This document shows, piece by piece, positions 47,053 through 55,871 of a stretch of 64,000 bases of DNA (positions are counted from its first letter, which is position 1; each line of letters starts with the position of its first letter). The position numbers and the translations under genes are program-made. This stretch comes from Qipengyuania mesophila (lineage in GTDB: Bacteria > Pseudomonadota > Alphaproteobacteria > Sphingomonadales > Sphingomonadaceae). The stretch lies in assembly GCF_019711655.1 (NCBI RefSeq), contig NZ_JAIGNU010000001.1:682001-746000 (forward strand). Direction: 5' to 3'. The notes below the pieces were generated by a model. That model ran no database searches. It worked only from the letters and a program-made list of their open reading frames with translations, and was not told the DNA's origin.

Positions 47053-47916
47053 TTACCGACCCCTGAGAGCGTCGAGCAGCTCGTTCAGGCCCGGGCGAAC
47101 CGTGTGGCCGAGGCCCGAGCGGGCGCTTTCGACCACCAGTGGCTGCGGGTGGCCGTAGAGCGAGGCGATGATCACTTGCTTGACGGCGTGAAAGATCTGT
47201 TCGTCCTGTTCGAGCACCTGCTTGAGGCGACTGGCGAGCGGGCCGACGATGCCATAGGCGAGCAGCACGCCGAGGAAGGTTCCGACCAGCGCCGACCCGA
47301 TCATGCCGCCGAGAATCTCGGGTGGCTTGTCGATCGACCCCATGGTTTTCACCACGCCGAGCACGGCCGCGACGATGCCCAGCGCAGGCAGCGCATCCGC
47401 AAGCGACTGGAGCGTGTGCTGCGGCTCGTGGAGCTCGTGGAAATGCGTCTTCATCGAATTGTCCATCACTTCCTCGACCGCATGCGTCTCGAGCGTGCCC
47501 GAGGACACAACCAGTAGCGTCAGCGTATCGCAGATCAGGCCGATCAGCGGCTCGTTCTGAAGCAGGTTGGGGTAGGCGCTGAAGATCGTCGAATCCTGCG
47601 GGTTCTCGACATGGCTTTCGAGCGCGACCGGCCCTTCGTTCTTGAGCAGTTTCATGCACTGCGCGGTCAGGGCGATCGCATCGATATGGTCCTGCTTCGT
47701 ATGCTGCGGGCCCTTGAAGATGACCTTGAAGGACTTGCCGATAGCCTTGAGACCATCCATCGAATTGCCCGCCACCAGCGCGCCGACCGCGGCGCCGCCG
47801 ATGATCAGCATTTCGTGCGGTACGGCTTCCATGACGGGGCCGAGCGCGCCGCCGGTCAGGGCAAAGCCGCCGAACACCATGACGAGCAGTATGACTATTC
47901 CGATTGCGGCGAACAC
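47053..47916 (-). CDS. motA: Flagellar motor stator protein MotA
   Basis: A 287-residue stator subunit with four membrane segments: two at the N-terminus (IGIVILLVMVFGGFALTGG and LIIGGAAVGALVAG) and two late (ALPALGIVAAVLGVVKTMG and GSALVGTFLGVLLAYGIVG). The cytoplasmic loop between them contains the charged region that meets FliG. With MotB it forms the proton channel that drives rotation. The gene follows flgL by 30 bases on the minus strand. Confidence 0.95.
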   Translation of the reverse strand: MFAAIGIVILLVMVFGGFALTGGALGPVMEAVPHEMLIIGGAAVGALVAGNSMDGLKAIGKSFKVIFKGPQHTKQDHIDAIALTAQCMKLLKNEGPVALESHVENPQDSTIFSAYPNLLQNEPLIGLICDTLTLLVVSSGTLETHAVEEVMDNSMKTHFHELHEPQHTLQSLADALPALGIVAAVLGVVKTMGSIDKPPEILGGMIGSALVGTFLGVLLAYGIVGPLASRLKQVLEQDEQIFHAVKQVIIASLYGHPQPLVVESARSGLGHTVRPGLNELLDALRGR

Positions 47917-47946
47917 GATTGAATCCCCTGTATTTTCAGGCCGCGA

Positions 47947-48858
47947 TCAGCGCAGCATCGAGAAGAGTGAAAGATTGGCGAGCCGTACGAAGCTGGCCTG
48001 ACTCGCTTCGAGTACGGTGAGTGTTTCCTGCAGCCGGCTCATCGTCACTGCGATATCGGCACCTCCGACATTCGAACGTTCGTCGGCCACGCGTTCGGCA
48101 TTGGCCTCGCGCCGCTCGGTCATGAGATCGATCCAGTTGAGCCGCGCGCCAACCACGGTCTGCGCGGTGGTCACCTTCTCCAAGCCGGCGTCGAGGTCCG
48201 CCAGCGAGGCGGCGGCGGTTTCGGCCGCGCCCTGGCCGCCGGCCTTGAGGACGGCAACAAGATCGCCCAGCACGGTGAACAGGTCGGTCGAGCCATTGGC
48301 GGTATCGAACTGAAAGACCTCGGGACCGGTCAGGCCCGGAACCACCGTCTGGCCGTCGCCTATTTCAAGCGGCGTGATCTCGGTCGTGCCGACGAACTGG
48401 ATCGTACCGCCATTGTCGGCATAGGCCGCGCCTGAGGTCTGTCCGCCAAGCAGAGAATGGCCGGCGATGTTCCGGCCGTTCGCAAGCAGGACGAGGTTTT
48501 CGCGCAAGCCGGCGATTTCCACGCCAATCGCGGCGCGCTGATCGTCGCTGAGCGTGCTGTTCGTGGCTTGCACCGCCAGTTCGCGCACCCGCACGACCAG
48601 GTCGGCAACCGAACTGAGGGTCTGGTCGGTCAGCGAAAGATCGGCCTCGGCCAGCTGCGAGTTGCGTGTGTCGACATTGGCGATCCGCTCGTTGCGGCTG
48701 AGCATGCGCAGGCGCGCCGCCGCAACCGGATCGTCCGAGGAGCGTTCGAGGCGCTCGCCCGTGCCGATTTGCTGCTGCAGCGATTCCGCCTGCGAGCGCA
48801 AGCTGCTGATCTGCCGCGTTCCACGCTCGTAGAATGCCCCGGTGCTGAGATTGATCAT
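47947..48858 (-). CDS. flgL: Flagellar hook-filament junction protein FlgL
   Basis: A 303-residue flagellin-like junction protein. The N-terminal helix has MINLSTGAFYERGTRQISSL and ERLERSSDDPVAAARLRML; the C-terminal helix ends QASFVRLANLSLFSMLR. Terminal helices pair in the filament-like junction. It overlaps flgK by 4 bases (ATGA) and is exported by the flagellar type III system. Confidence 0.93.
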   Translation of the reverse strand: MINLSTGAFYERGTRQISSLRSQAESLQQQIGTGERLERSSDDPVAAARLRMLSRNERIANVDTRNSQLAEADLSLTDQTLSSVADLVVRVRELAVQATNSTLSDDQRAAIGVEIAGLRENLVLLANGRNIAGHSLLGGQTSGAAYADNGGTIQFVGTTEITPLEIGDGQTVVPGLTGPEVFQFDTANGSTDLFTVLGDLVAVLKAGGQGAAETAAASLADLDAGLEKVTTAQTVVGARLNWIDLMTERREANAERVADERSNVGGADIAVTMSRLQETLTVLEASQASFVRLANLSLFSMLR

Positions 48859-50195
48859 CGGCCGATCCCCAGAAGAGTGTCGAAAATGTCGCTGGCGGCC
48901 TGCATGGCCCTACCCGAGGCCTGGAACGCCTGCTGGAAGCGGATCAGATTGGCCGCTTCGGCATCGAGATCGACGCCCGATTGCTGCTCGAGCGAGACGC
49001 GTGCCGACGAGGCGATCGTCTCGAGCGCGCTCTGCGTGACGTTGCGGCCGGCGACCTTGCTCGACACGTCGAACAGCACCCCGCTGAGCTGCTGCGCGGG
49101 ATCGAGACTGGCCAGCGACTGGCGCAGCGCATTGAGATTGGCGTCGTCGCGGCTACCCGCCACGGCACCCGCAGGCGCCGTCGCCAATCCCTTGCCATCG
49201 GTCATCACGACGCGCAGCGTGCCCGCCGTGTTGCCGGCAAAGATCGGCTGACCCTGCGTGCCATCGAGCGCGACACCGGCAGCCTGGGCGTTGTTCACCG
49301 CATCGGCCAGACCGGCGGCGATCGTGTCGAGCCTCCCGCGAACCGACGCCAGTTCGGTCAGCGCGAGCGAGGCGCCGGCGAGCGCGCCCGAGCCGGGCGT
49401 CATGGCTTGGCCGTCGACCGCGAAGCTCATCGTCCCGTCGGCGGCGGTCGCCGAAGTCAGAGTGGAGGAGGCGCCACCCTGCACGAAGCTGCGAGCAGGA
49501 TTGCTGCCGAGCGAAACCGCGACCGTCCCGTCGCTCGCGAAGGTGGTCGAAATCGACGTGAAGCCGGCCAGGCGTTCGAGCAGCTGGTCGCGCTGGTCGA
49601 GCAGGGCCGCACGGTCGCTGCTGCCGGTTCCGGCACGGGTCAGGCGCAGGTTCACCCGCGCCAGTTCGCCGCCGACGATATTGGCATCCGAAACCTGCGA
49701 TTCCGCTTCGAAACGCAGGCCTGCGCCGACCGAGTCGAAACCCGAGGCGGTGATGTTGAACTTGTTGGCCAGCGTATCCGCCTCGGCGACCACGGCAGCG
49801 CGACGCGAGGGGTCGATGGGGTCGCCGGCGAGCTGCTGGAGCACCGCTTCGAATTCGACGATGGCGGTAAAGACGCCCGACTGTTCGAGCGCACTTTCCA
49901 TGTTGCGCAGGCCCGACAGCTCGGTATTGGCGCGCTGCAGGTCGCCCGAAGTGCGCCGGACCTCGCTCTGGAGGAAGGAGTCCGCGTTGCGGCGGATTTC
50001 CGCGATCCGCGCACCCGACAGCGAGATGTCGCCGATCCGGCCGGCCCCTCCCGAAGCGGAAACCTCCTCGATCCGCAGGCTGCGACGGACGTATCCGTCG
50101 CTCGACGCGTTGGCGATGTTCTGCGCCGTGACGTCGAGCGCGCCGCGCGCCGCGCGGGCGCCGCTGGCGGCGATCGAGAGAAGGTCCGAAGCCAT
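48855..50195 (-). CDS. flgK: Flagellar hook-associated protein FlgK
   Basis: A 446-residue hook-associated protein, shorter than the 550-residue Salmonella version. The N-terminal LLSIAASGARAARGALDVTA and NIANASSDGYVRRS match the FlgK/rod motif. The C-terminal AEAANLIRFQQAFQASGRAM and SDIFDTLLGIGR complete the rod-type helix pair. It joins the hook to FlgL and the filament. Its start touches the flgJ stop. Confidence 0.94.
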   Translation of the reverse strand: MASDLLSIAASGARAARGALDVTAQNIANASSDGYVRRSLRIEEVSASGGAGRIGDISLSGARIAEIRRNADSFLQSEVRRTSGDLQRANTELSGLRNMESALEQSGVFTAIVEFEAVLQQLAGDPIDPSRRAAVVAEADTLANKFNITASGFDSVGAGLRFEAESQVSDANIVGGELARVNLRLTRAGTGSSDRAALLDQRDQLLERLAGFTSISTTFASDGTVAVSLGSNPARSFVQGGASSTLTSATAADGTMSFAVDGQAMTPGSGALAGASLALTELASVRGRLDTIAAGLADAVNNAQAAGVALDGTQGQPIFAGNTAGTLRVVMTDGKGLATAPAGAVAGSRDDANLNALRQSLASLDPAQQLSGVLFDVSSKVAGRNVTQSALETIASSARVSLEQQSGVDLDAEAANLIRFQQAFQASGRAMQAASDIFDTLLGIGR

Positions 50196-50500
50196 CAGCT
50201 CTCACCCTGCGGCAGGAAGCGCGACAGCTGCTGTTCGATCGCGGCGGCGAAGCCGAGCTGACCCGATTGCGCGGTCACCTCGGCAAAGCGCGCATCGCGC
50301 ATCTCGCGGAAGGTGTCCTCGCCCTCACCGCTGATCAGGTCATTGCCGCCAAAATCGGTGTTCCGCGCGCTGGCGAGCATCTGGCGCAGCAGGATCGCCT
50401 CGAATTGCTGCGCCGCCTGGCGCAGTTCGGTGCGTTCCGGCGAAGCCTCGCGTTCGGCAAGTGGCTTCGCGCCGGTCATGGAGATCGGAAAGGCCGTCAT
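50195..50500 (-). CDS. flgJ: FlgJ, rod-binding domain only
   Basis: A 101-residue protein matching the N-terminal rod-binding half of FlgJ (LRQAAQQFEAILLRQMLASA, then DTFREMRDARFAEVTAQSG). The C-terminal muramidase of enteric FlgJ is absent. A separate lytic transglycosylase gene at 58288 in the flhA operon probably does that job. It caps and helps build the rod. Overlaps flgI by 3 bases. Confidence 0.9.
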   Translation of the reverse strand: MTAFPISMTGAKPLAEREASPERTELRQAAQQFEAILLRQMLASARNTDFGGNDLISGEGEDTFREMRDARFAEVTAQSGQLGFAAAIEQQLSRFLPQGES

Positions 50501-51594
50501 ATAATCACGAGCTCCGCAGTGAGCGATCCAGCCTGCTTGAGACCTTCGAGGATCGCGACCAGATCGGCCGGGGTGGCGCCGAGCGCGTTGAGCGCATCGA
50601 CCACTTCAGCGAGCGAGGCGCCGGGCCCGACGCGCGAGACGACATTGTCCTGCTGGCGCGCGGTGATCGTGCTGTTCTGCTCGACCGCGGTGCGTCCGCG
50701 CGAGAACGGCTCGGGCTGGACCACGGTGGGGTTCTCGTCGATCCGCACGACCAGGCTGCCGTGGCTGATCGCCGCGGGCGCGAGGCGCACGGCGCTGGAG
50801 ATGACGATTGTGCCGGTGCGGCTGTTGATCACCACCTTGGCAGCGCGTTCGGCGGGGTCGACATCAAGCATTTCGATCTGCGCCATGATCTCGGCGCGGG
50901 TGTTGGCACCCGGCGGGAGCATCAACGCCAAGGTCACCCCGTCCTCGACCTGCGCCATGCCCGGATAGGCGGCGTTGATCGCGTCGCGGACGCGCGAGAT
51001 GGTCAGGAAGTCGGCTTGGTAGAGGTTCCAGCGCAGCACTTCGGAAAAGTCGAAATTGCTGGCCACCGCCTGTTCGACGGTCGCGCCGTCGGCGATCCGG
51101 CCCACCGTCGGCACATTGACGGTCAGTTTCGAGCCGTCCTTGCCCGAGACGCCGAGCCCGCCGACAGCGAGGTTGCCCTGCGCCATCGCGTAGATCTGGC
51201 CATCGGCACCGTAGAGCGGGGTCATCACCAGCGCGCCGCCGCGCAGCGACTTGGCCTTGCCCATGGTCGACACGGTAACGTCGATCCGCTGGCCGGGCTT
51301 GGCGAAAGCAGGCAGTTCGGCGGTGATGATCACCGCGGCCGCGTTCTTGAGAGCCGGGTTGACGCCCGGCGGCAGCTGCAGGCCGAGCCGGCCCGACACG
51401 CCGCGCATAGCCTGCGTGGCATAGGCGAAATTGTCATCGCCCGATCCGTCGAGGCCGACGACGACGCCATAGCCGGTCAGCTGGTTCGAGCGGACGGACT
51501 GGAACTGGCCAAGATCACGCACCCGCTCGGCCGCTGCCGGAACCGGCAGCGACGCGAGCAGCGCGACGAAGAGGAGAGCGAGGCGACGGATCAT
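50497..51594 (-). CDS. flgI: Flagellar P-ring protein FlgI
   Basis: A 365-residue periplasmic ring protein. The signal peptide is MIRRLALLFVALLASLPVPA, followed by ERVRDLGQFQSVRSNQLTGY, GVVVGLDGSGDD and PLYGADGQIYAMAQGNLAVG, all conserved in FlgI. The C-terminus NALGATPADLVAILEGLKQA is also typical. ATG 51594 is chosen since GAGG is 9 bases upstream; the ATG at 51603 has no spaced ribosome-binding site. P-ring assembly needs the chaperone FlgA, encoded at 56999. Confidence 0.95.
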   Translation of the reverse strand: MIRRLALLFVALLASLPVPAAAERVRDLGQFQSVRSNQLTGYGVVVGLDGSGDDNFAYATQAMRGVSGRLGLQLPPGVNPALKNAAAVIITAELPAFAKPGQRIDVTVSTMGKAKSLRGGALVMTPLYGADGQIYAMAQGNLAVGGLGVSGKDGSKLTVNVPTVGRIADGATVEQAVASNFDFSEVLRWNLYQADFLTISRVRDAINAAYPGMAQVEDGVTLALMLPPGANTRAEIMAQIEMLDVDPAERAAKVVINSRTGTIVISSAVRLAPAAISHGSLVVRIDENPTVVQPEPFSRGRTAVEQNSTITARQQDNVVSRVGPGASLAEVVDALNALGATPADLVAILEGLKQAGSLTAELVII

Positions 51595-51605
51595 GATCGG
51601 CATCC

Positions 51606-52259
51606 TCAGAAGGGCGAAATCGCGCCGAAGAACTTGGACAGCCAGCCTTCGCGGCTCGCACGCTGGACCGAGCCCGCGCCCGAGTAGGAAATCCGCGCAT
51701 CGGCCACACGGATCGAGGGGATGCGGTTGTCCTGGTCGATGTCCGAGAGGCGAATAATGCCCGAGAGCTGGACCCATTCTTCGCCCTGGCTGAGTTGCAT
51801 CACCTTTTCCCCGCGTACGAGCGCCGTCCCGTTCGGCCGGACCTCGGCAATGGTCACGGTCAGGTCGGCACGGATCGAACTGGCCTGGGAAGCATCGCCC
51901 GATCCTTTGAACGACGAACCACCCGAAGCATTAAGGTCGCTGTCGTCGATTCCGACGAAGGCGGGAAGCGACAGGCCGATGCTGCCGTCGCGTTTGGTCG
52001 ACCCACTGGTCGATTTCGAGGTCTGCGTCCGTTCGACCAGAACGATGGTGACGATATCGCCGACCTTCGCCGCGCGATTGCCGTAATAGAGCGGCGCATA
52101 GCCCTGGCTGGCCTGGTAGATCGCGCCATCCTGATGGCGGACTTGCGCGGTCTGCGGTGCGGGCGGAAGCGCGGCGGCAAAGCCTTCGGGCCGCGCGGAA
52201 CCACCGCCACAGGCGGCAAGTCCGAGCGCCAGGGGCAGAATGCAGATAGCGGGTTTCAT
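51606..52259 (-). CDS. flgH: Flagellar L-ring protein FlgH
   Basis: A 217-residue outer-membrane lipoprotein. The signal ends LGLAAC, with Cys at about residue 17. GAIYQASQGYAPLYYGNRAA, VGDIVTIVLVERTQTSKSTS and WVQLSGIIRLSDIDQDNRIP are FlgH motifs. It forms the L-ring bushing in the outer membrane. ATG 52259 begins the lipoprotein signal; the longer frame would remove it. Confidence 0.95.
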   Translation of the reverse strand: MKPAICILPLALGLAACGGGSARPEGFAAALPPAPQTAQVRHQDGAIYQASQGYAPLYYGNRAAKVGDIVTIVLVERTQTSKSTSGSTKRDGSIGLSLPAFVGIDDSDLNASGGSSFKGSGDASQASSIRADLTVTIAEVRPNGTALVRGEKVMQLSQGEEWVQLSGIIRLSDIDQDNRIPSIRVADARISYSGAGSVQRASREGWLSKFFGAISPF

Positions 52260-52270
52260 CGCAGAAGTCC

Positions 52271-53059
52271 TCACAGCGTCTGGTTGGCGTTGCGGAGCAT
52301 TTCGTCGACGGCCGAAACCATCTTCGAGCTGATTTCGTAGGCGCGCTGACATTCGATCATTTCGACCAGTTCCTCGACGATGTTGACGTTCGAGGCTTCG
52401 AGCATGCCCTGGCGGATATTGCCCCGCCCGTTCTCTCCGCCCGGCGCGAGCTCGGCGGCACCGCTGGCGGCGGTTTCGACGAGGAAGTTGTCGCCGATCG
52501 CCTGCAGGCCGGCAGGGTTGGTGAAGCGCGCCACCTGGATCTGGCCCAGTTCGGTCGCTTCGGCCTCGCCCGGCACGGTCGCCGAGACGGTACCGTCGGG
52601 CGACACCGAGATCGAGGTCGCTCCCTCGGGCACAGTGATCGCCGGCTGAACGGAATAGCCCTGCTGCGTCACCAGCTGCCCTTCGGCGGACACGGTGAAA
52701 TTGCCTGCACGGGTGTAGCCGGTGCGGCCACCGGGCATTTCGATCTGGAAGTAGCCGTCGCCGTCGAGCGCGAGGTCGAAGGCATTGCCGGTGGTGTTCA
52801 GCGCACCCTGCGTCATGATCTGGCTGGTCGACTGGACCGCGACGCCGGTGCCGAGGTTGAGCCCGGTGGCATAGGCAGTTTCACCCGACGAGCGCTGGCC
52901 CGCGACGCGTGCGTCCTGATAGGCGAGCGTGGCGAAGTTGGCGCGGTCGCGCTTGAAGCCGGTGGTGCCGACGTTGGCGAGGTTGTTGGCAATGACGCGC
53001 ATCCGCGCATCCTGCGCCTCGAGCCCGGTACGAGCGACCTGAAGGGCTGAAGTGGGCAT
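52271..53059 (-). CDS. flgG: Flagellar distal rod protein FlgG
   Basis: A 262-residue rod protein. The N-terminus has TSALQVARTGLEAQDARMRV and NNLANVGTTGFKRDRANF; the C-terminus has NVNIVEELVEMIECQRAYEI and SAVDEMLRNANQTL. The length equals the Salmonella FlgG (260). It forms the distal rod passing through the L and P rings encoded directly downstream. Confidence 0.95.
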   Translation of the reverse strand: MPTSALQVARTGLEAQDARMRVIANNLANVGTTGFKRDRANFATLAYQDARVAGQRSSGETAYATGLNLGTGVAVQSTSQIMTQGALNTTGNAFDLALDGDGYFQIEMPGGRTGYTRAGNFTVSAEGQLVTQQGYSVQPAITVPEGATSISVSPDGTVSATVPGEAEATELGQIQVARFTNPAGLQAIGDNFLVETAASGAAELAPGGENGRGNIRQGMLEASNVNIVEELVEMIECQRAYEISSKMVSAVDEMLRNANQTL

Positions 53060-53080
53060 GGTGGTGTTCCTTTTCCCTGA

Positions 53081-53821
53081 TTAGCTGAGGCGCATGAGCT
53101 GCGCGCCGCTTTCGTCGACTTCGCGTGCGGTGGAGATGAGCTTGCTGCGCATGGCGAAAAGGCGCTGCGCGTCGATCATCTCGACCAGGACTTCGGTGGT
53201 TTTGACGTTGGACTGTTCGAGCGCGCCCGTCTGGACCTTCGCCGCCTCGTCGGTCGGCAAAACGCCGCCGCCCTCGACCCGGAAGAGGCCGTCGAGCCCC
53301 TTGCTGACCGGCGAACCAGCCCATGTCGCCAGCTTGATCCGGCCGATTTCGGCCGGGGGCTGGTCGGGCGTCGTGGGGTCGGTGATCGTCACCGTCCCGT
53401 CGGGCGCGATCCCGGGGATGCCGACCGGCGGGATGGTGATCGGACCGGTGTCGCCGAGCACCGGCCGCCCGTCGCCATTGACGAGCAGGCCGGTAGCCGA
53501 AATCGACAGGTCGCCGCGGCGCGTATACGCCTCGGTGCCGTCTTCCGCCTGGACCGCCATGAGCGCATCGGTCGCGACCGCGATGTCGAGATCGCGTCCG
53601 GTTTCGATGATTTCGCCCGCCGCCATATCCGCTCCGCGGACCGCGGTGGTCTGCATCGCGCGGGCCTCGTTGGGCTGGCCCTCGATCGTGACCGGGCGCT
53701 GGTCGAGCAGTTCGGCGCGGAACCCGAGCGTATTGGCATTGGCCATATTGCTCGCGATGACGCGCTGGCTGTCCATCGACGCCCGCATGCCCGAAAGAGC
53801 GGTATAGATGAGGCGGTCCAT
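53081..53821 (-). CDS. flgF: Flagellar proximal rod protein FlgF
   Basis: A 246-residue rod protein (MDRLIYTALSGMRASMDSQR, NMANANTLGFRAELLDQ) with the C-terminal NVKTTEVLVEMIDAQRLFAM and STAREVDESGAQLMRLS. The size is close to the family norm of about 250. It lies between flgE and flgG as in most flg operons; only ATG 53821 gives the conserved N-terminus. Confidence 0.93.
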   Translation of the reverse strand: MDRLIYTALSGMRASMDSQRVIASNMANANTLGFRAELLDQRPVTIEGQPNEARAMQTTAVRGADMAAGEIIETGRDLDIAVATDALMAVQAEDGTEAYTRRGDLSISATGLLVNGDGRPVLGDTGPITIPPVGIPGIAPDGTVTITDPTTPDQPPAEIGRIKLATWAGSPVSKGLDGLFRVEGGGVLPTDEAAKVQTGALEQSNVKTTEVLVEMIDAQRLFAMRSKLISTAREVDESGAQLMRLS

Positions 53822-53826
53822 GAGAA

Positions 53827-54639
53827 TCAGGTCCGCAGGTTGATGACGGTCTGCGAGATCTGGGTCGCGGTGTCGATCGCCTTGGCATTGGCCTGGAAGT
53901 TGCGCTGGGCGGTGATCAGCCCGACGAGTTCCTCGGCAATGTCGACGTTCGAGCGTTCGAGCGCACCCGAGAGCAGCGAACCATAGGCGCCCGAGCCGGG
54001 CGAACCGTAAGTGGCGGGACCTGAAAGGCCAGTGCCTTCCCAATTCGCCGAACCGACCTTCTTGAGCCCGGTCGGCGAAATGAAGCTGGCCAGCGCCACG
54101 GCGCCGATCGGCTCGACCGAACCATCGGCATAGGAAGCCTGGACGAGGCCTTCGCGGGTGATCGTTACACCTGCGAACTCGGCTCCCGCCGCGTTCTGAG
54201 CGGGGATCTGGGCGTCGGAAATGGTGTTGCCGGTGACCACGCCGTTGGCATCGACCGGGAACACCTGCAGGCGGTTGCCGTCGCTGTCGGCGATGTTGCC
54301 CGTCTCGGACATGGTGAAAGAGCCCGCGCGGGTATAGAGCGTCTTGCCGTCGACCGCCGAACGCGTGGTGAAGAAGCCGTCACCGGTGATCGCTAGGTCG
54401 AGTGCCGAGCCGGTCTGTTCGACGGGGCCGAGCGCGAAGTTCTGCGTGATCGACGACACCGAGGCACCGATGCCCTGGATCATGCGCGGGTTGGTCAGCG
54501 CCGAACCGGCGACGATTTCGGAGAATTCGGTGCGGCTACGCTTAAAGCCGTAGGTTTCCGAGTTCGAGATATTGTGCGCGATCACCCCGAGCGAGGTCTG
54601 CGCGTTCTTCATGCCGTTGAGCGAAGTGTAGAAGGACAT
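53827..54639 (-). CDS. flgE: Flagellar hook protein FlgE, short form
   Basis: A 270-residue protein at the hook position of the operon. The N-terminus SFYTSLNGMKNAQTSLGVIA and NISNSETYGFKRSRTEFSEI, and the C-terminus NVDIAEELVGLITAQRNFQA with TATQISQTVINL, are FlgE-type helices. Hook proteins usually have about 400 residues or more; here the outer D2-like domain must be largely missing. It could in principle be an extra rod-like protein, but the order flgB-C-D-E-F-G supports hook. Its cap FlgD is also short. Confidence 0.85.
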   Translation of the reverse strand: MSFYTSLNGMKNAQTSLGVIAHNISNSETYGFKRSRTEFSEIVAGSALTNPRMIQGIGASVSSITQNFALGPVEQTGSALDLAITGDGFFTTRSAVDGKTLYTRAGSFTMSETGNIADSDGNRLQVFPVDANGVVTGNTISDAQIPAQNAAGAEFAGVTITREGLVQASYADGSVEPIGAVALASFISPTGLKKVGSANWEGTGLSGPATYGSPGSGAYGSLLSGALERSNVDIAEELVGLITAQRNFQANAKAIDTATQISQTVINLRT

Positions 54640-54655
54640 GGGGTGTCTCCTTGGG

Positions 54656-54940
54656 TCAGAGTTCGGATGCGGACTGGGTGGTTTCGATCAGCTGGTCGAG
54701 CTTGTCCGCTATCCGCTCGAGCATGGCATTGGTTTCGGAAACCCCGGCGAGCGAGGAGAACTGCGCCATCTGGGCGAGCATTTCCTTGTTATCGACTGGA
54801 TCGAAGGGATCCTGCTGCTGCATCTGGACGGTCAGCAGGCGGAGAAAGTCGCCCTGCCCGAGTGCGTCCATGCCGCGGCCCGAAACGGGGCCGGTGGTGC
54901 TGGTGGCGGTGGCCACCTGATTGGTCGTCGAAGTGATCAT
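54656..54940 (-). CDS. flgD: Flagellar hook-capping protein FlgD, truncated form
   Basis: A 94-residue protein matching only the N-terminal FlgD region (GQGDFLRLLTVQMQQQDPFD, DNKEMLAQMAQFSSLAGVSE). Typical FlgD has 220 residues or more, with a Tudor-like/FnIII part that is absent here. The reading frame ends normally and there is no frameshift debris before flgE, so this looks like a real short version, perhaps matched to the short hook protein. Overlaps flgC by 4 bases. Confidence 0.88.
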   Translation of the reverse strand: MITSTTNQVATATSTTGPVSGRGMDALGQGDFLRLLTVQMQQQDPFDPVDNKEMLAQMAQFSSLAGVSETNAMLERIADKLDQLIETTQSASEL

Positions 54941-55338
54941 TTCATTCTCATCGTTTCGAGCATGAGTTGCTTGGCGGTCGACATCGCTTCGACCATGTTG
55001 CGGTACTGGCGCGAGGCTTCGAGCATCTCGACCATCTCGGAATTCTCATCGACCGGGGCTTCCCAGACATCGCCGTTCTCATCGGCGAGCGGGTGACCCG
55101 GATCGTGGCGACGGATCGGCGCGACATCCTCGCGGACCACGCCGCCCACGCGGACCGACGAAAGGCCGCTGGCACGATCGAGCTCCTGCTCGAACACGGT
55201 GCGCATCGGGCGATATGCCTCTTCCTCGCTGCCGGCGACTGAGCCGGCGTTGGCGAGGTTGGACGCCGCCGTGTTCATCCGCGTAAGCTGGGCGGACATG
55301 GCGCGATGGCCGATTTCGAAGAAGGTCGGGCCGGCCAT
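54937..55338 (-). CDS. flgC: Flagellar proximal rod protein FlgC
   Basis: A 133-residue rod protein. FFEIGHRAMSAQLTRMNTAA and NLANAGSVAGSEEEAYRPMR form the N-terminal part, and VDENSEMVEMLEASRQYRNM the C-terminal part. It matches FlgC in length and order. Two bases separate it from flgB. Confidence 0.94.
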   Translation of the reverse strand: MAGPTFFEIGHRAMSAQLTRMNTAASNLANAGSVAGSEEEAYRPMRTVFEQELDRASGLSSVRVGGVVREDVAPIRRHDPGHPLADENGDVWEAPVDENSEMVEMLEASRQYRNMVEAMSTAKQLMLETMRMK

Positions 55339-55340
55339 CG

Positions 55341-55688
55341 TTATTCGCCCCGGATCGCGCGGGTGACGGTCTCGACCCGTCCGCGCAGGAAGTTGAGCGT
55401 CGCCGTATAGGCGACCGCATTCTCGGCGAAGGCCGTCTGTTCGGTCGCCATTTCGACGGTGTTGCCGTCGAGGCTGGCCATGGTCGGGATGCGGTACTGC
55501 ATTGCGCCTTCGCTGGCGCGATCACTGTCGGCGCCGCCCAGGCGGGCCTGCAGCGCTGCGGCGAAGTCGACGTCGCGCGCCTTGTAGCCGGGGGTGGCGG
55601 CATTGGCGATATTCGAGCCGAGCACGCTCATGCGCTGCGACCGGATCTCCAGTGCCGCCCCGTGAATGCCGAACAAACCTTCGCTCAT
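55341..55688 (-). CDS. flgB: Flagellar proximal rod protein FlgB
   Basis: A 115-residue rod protein. SQRMSVLGSNIANAATPGYK and ARDVDFAAALQ are FlgB motifs; the C-terminus reads NAVAYTATLNFLRGRVETVT. It is the first gene of the flgBCDEFGHIJKL run, with GCGGAGG as ribosome-binding site and a sigma-54 promoter 34-49 bases upstream. Confidence 0.94.
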   Translation of the reverse strand: MSEGLFGIHGAALEIRSQRMSVLGSNIANAATPGYKARDVDFAAALQARLGGADSDRASEGAMQYRIPTMASLDGNTVEMATEQTAFAENAVAYTATLNFLRGRVETVTRAIRGE

Positions 55689-55721
55689 GTGAGCCTCCGC
55701 GAAAAATTACGGAAGATGTTC

Positions 55722-55737
55722 AGCAAGGGGCGTGCCA
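55722..55737 (-). promoter_or_regulatory. Sigma-54 promoter of the flgB operon
   Basis: Read on the minus strand the sequence is TGGCACGCCCCTTGCT, matching the -24/-12 consensus TGGCACG-N4-TTGC exactly with the required 12-base GG-to-GC spacing. Transcription would start near 55711, about 23 bases before the flgB start codon. It would need an enhancer-binding activator (FleQ/FlbD-type), which is not encoded in the window. Confidence 0.88.
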
Positions 55738-55821
55738 AAATCGAATTGCCGTCTCGAAACGGGCCAAACCGGCAAGGCATGGCAAGGCTTTGCCGGATAG
55801 CGGCAAAGTTCGTCCGCCGGA

Positions 55822-55848
55822 TAAAACTGCCGTTGCCGCTGCCGTTCT
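55822..55848 (+). promoter_or_regulatory. FliA (sigma-28)-like promoter before the MotA/TolQ-like gene
   Basis: TAAAACT (55822-55828), 12 bases, GCCGTTCT (55841-55848). The TAAA-N15-GCCG core matches the FliA consensus; the last bases differ from GCCGATAA. The same spacing and GCCGTTCT occur before flgM. The region is rich in GCCG repeats, so chance matches are possible. Confidence 0.5.
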
Positions 55849-55871
55849 AAGCCGCAAGGAGTAGCTACCCC

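Noticed and set aside
55778..55796. TGGCAAGGCTTTGCC as a sigma-54 promoter for the MotA/TolQ-like gene
   Set aside because: GG-to-GC spacing is 11 rather than 12 bases, which sigma-54 does not tolerate well.
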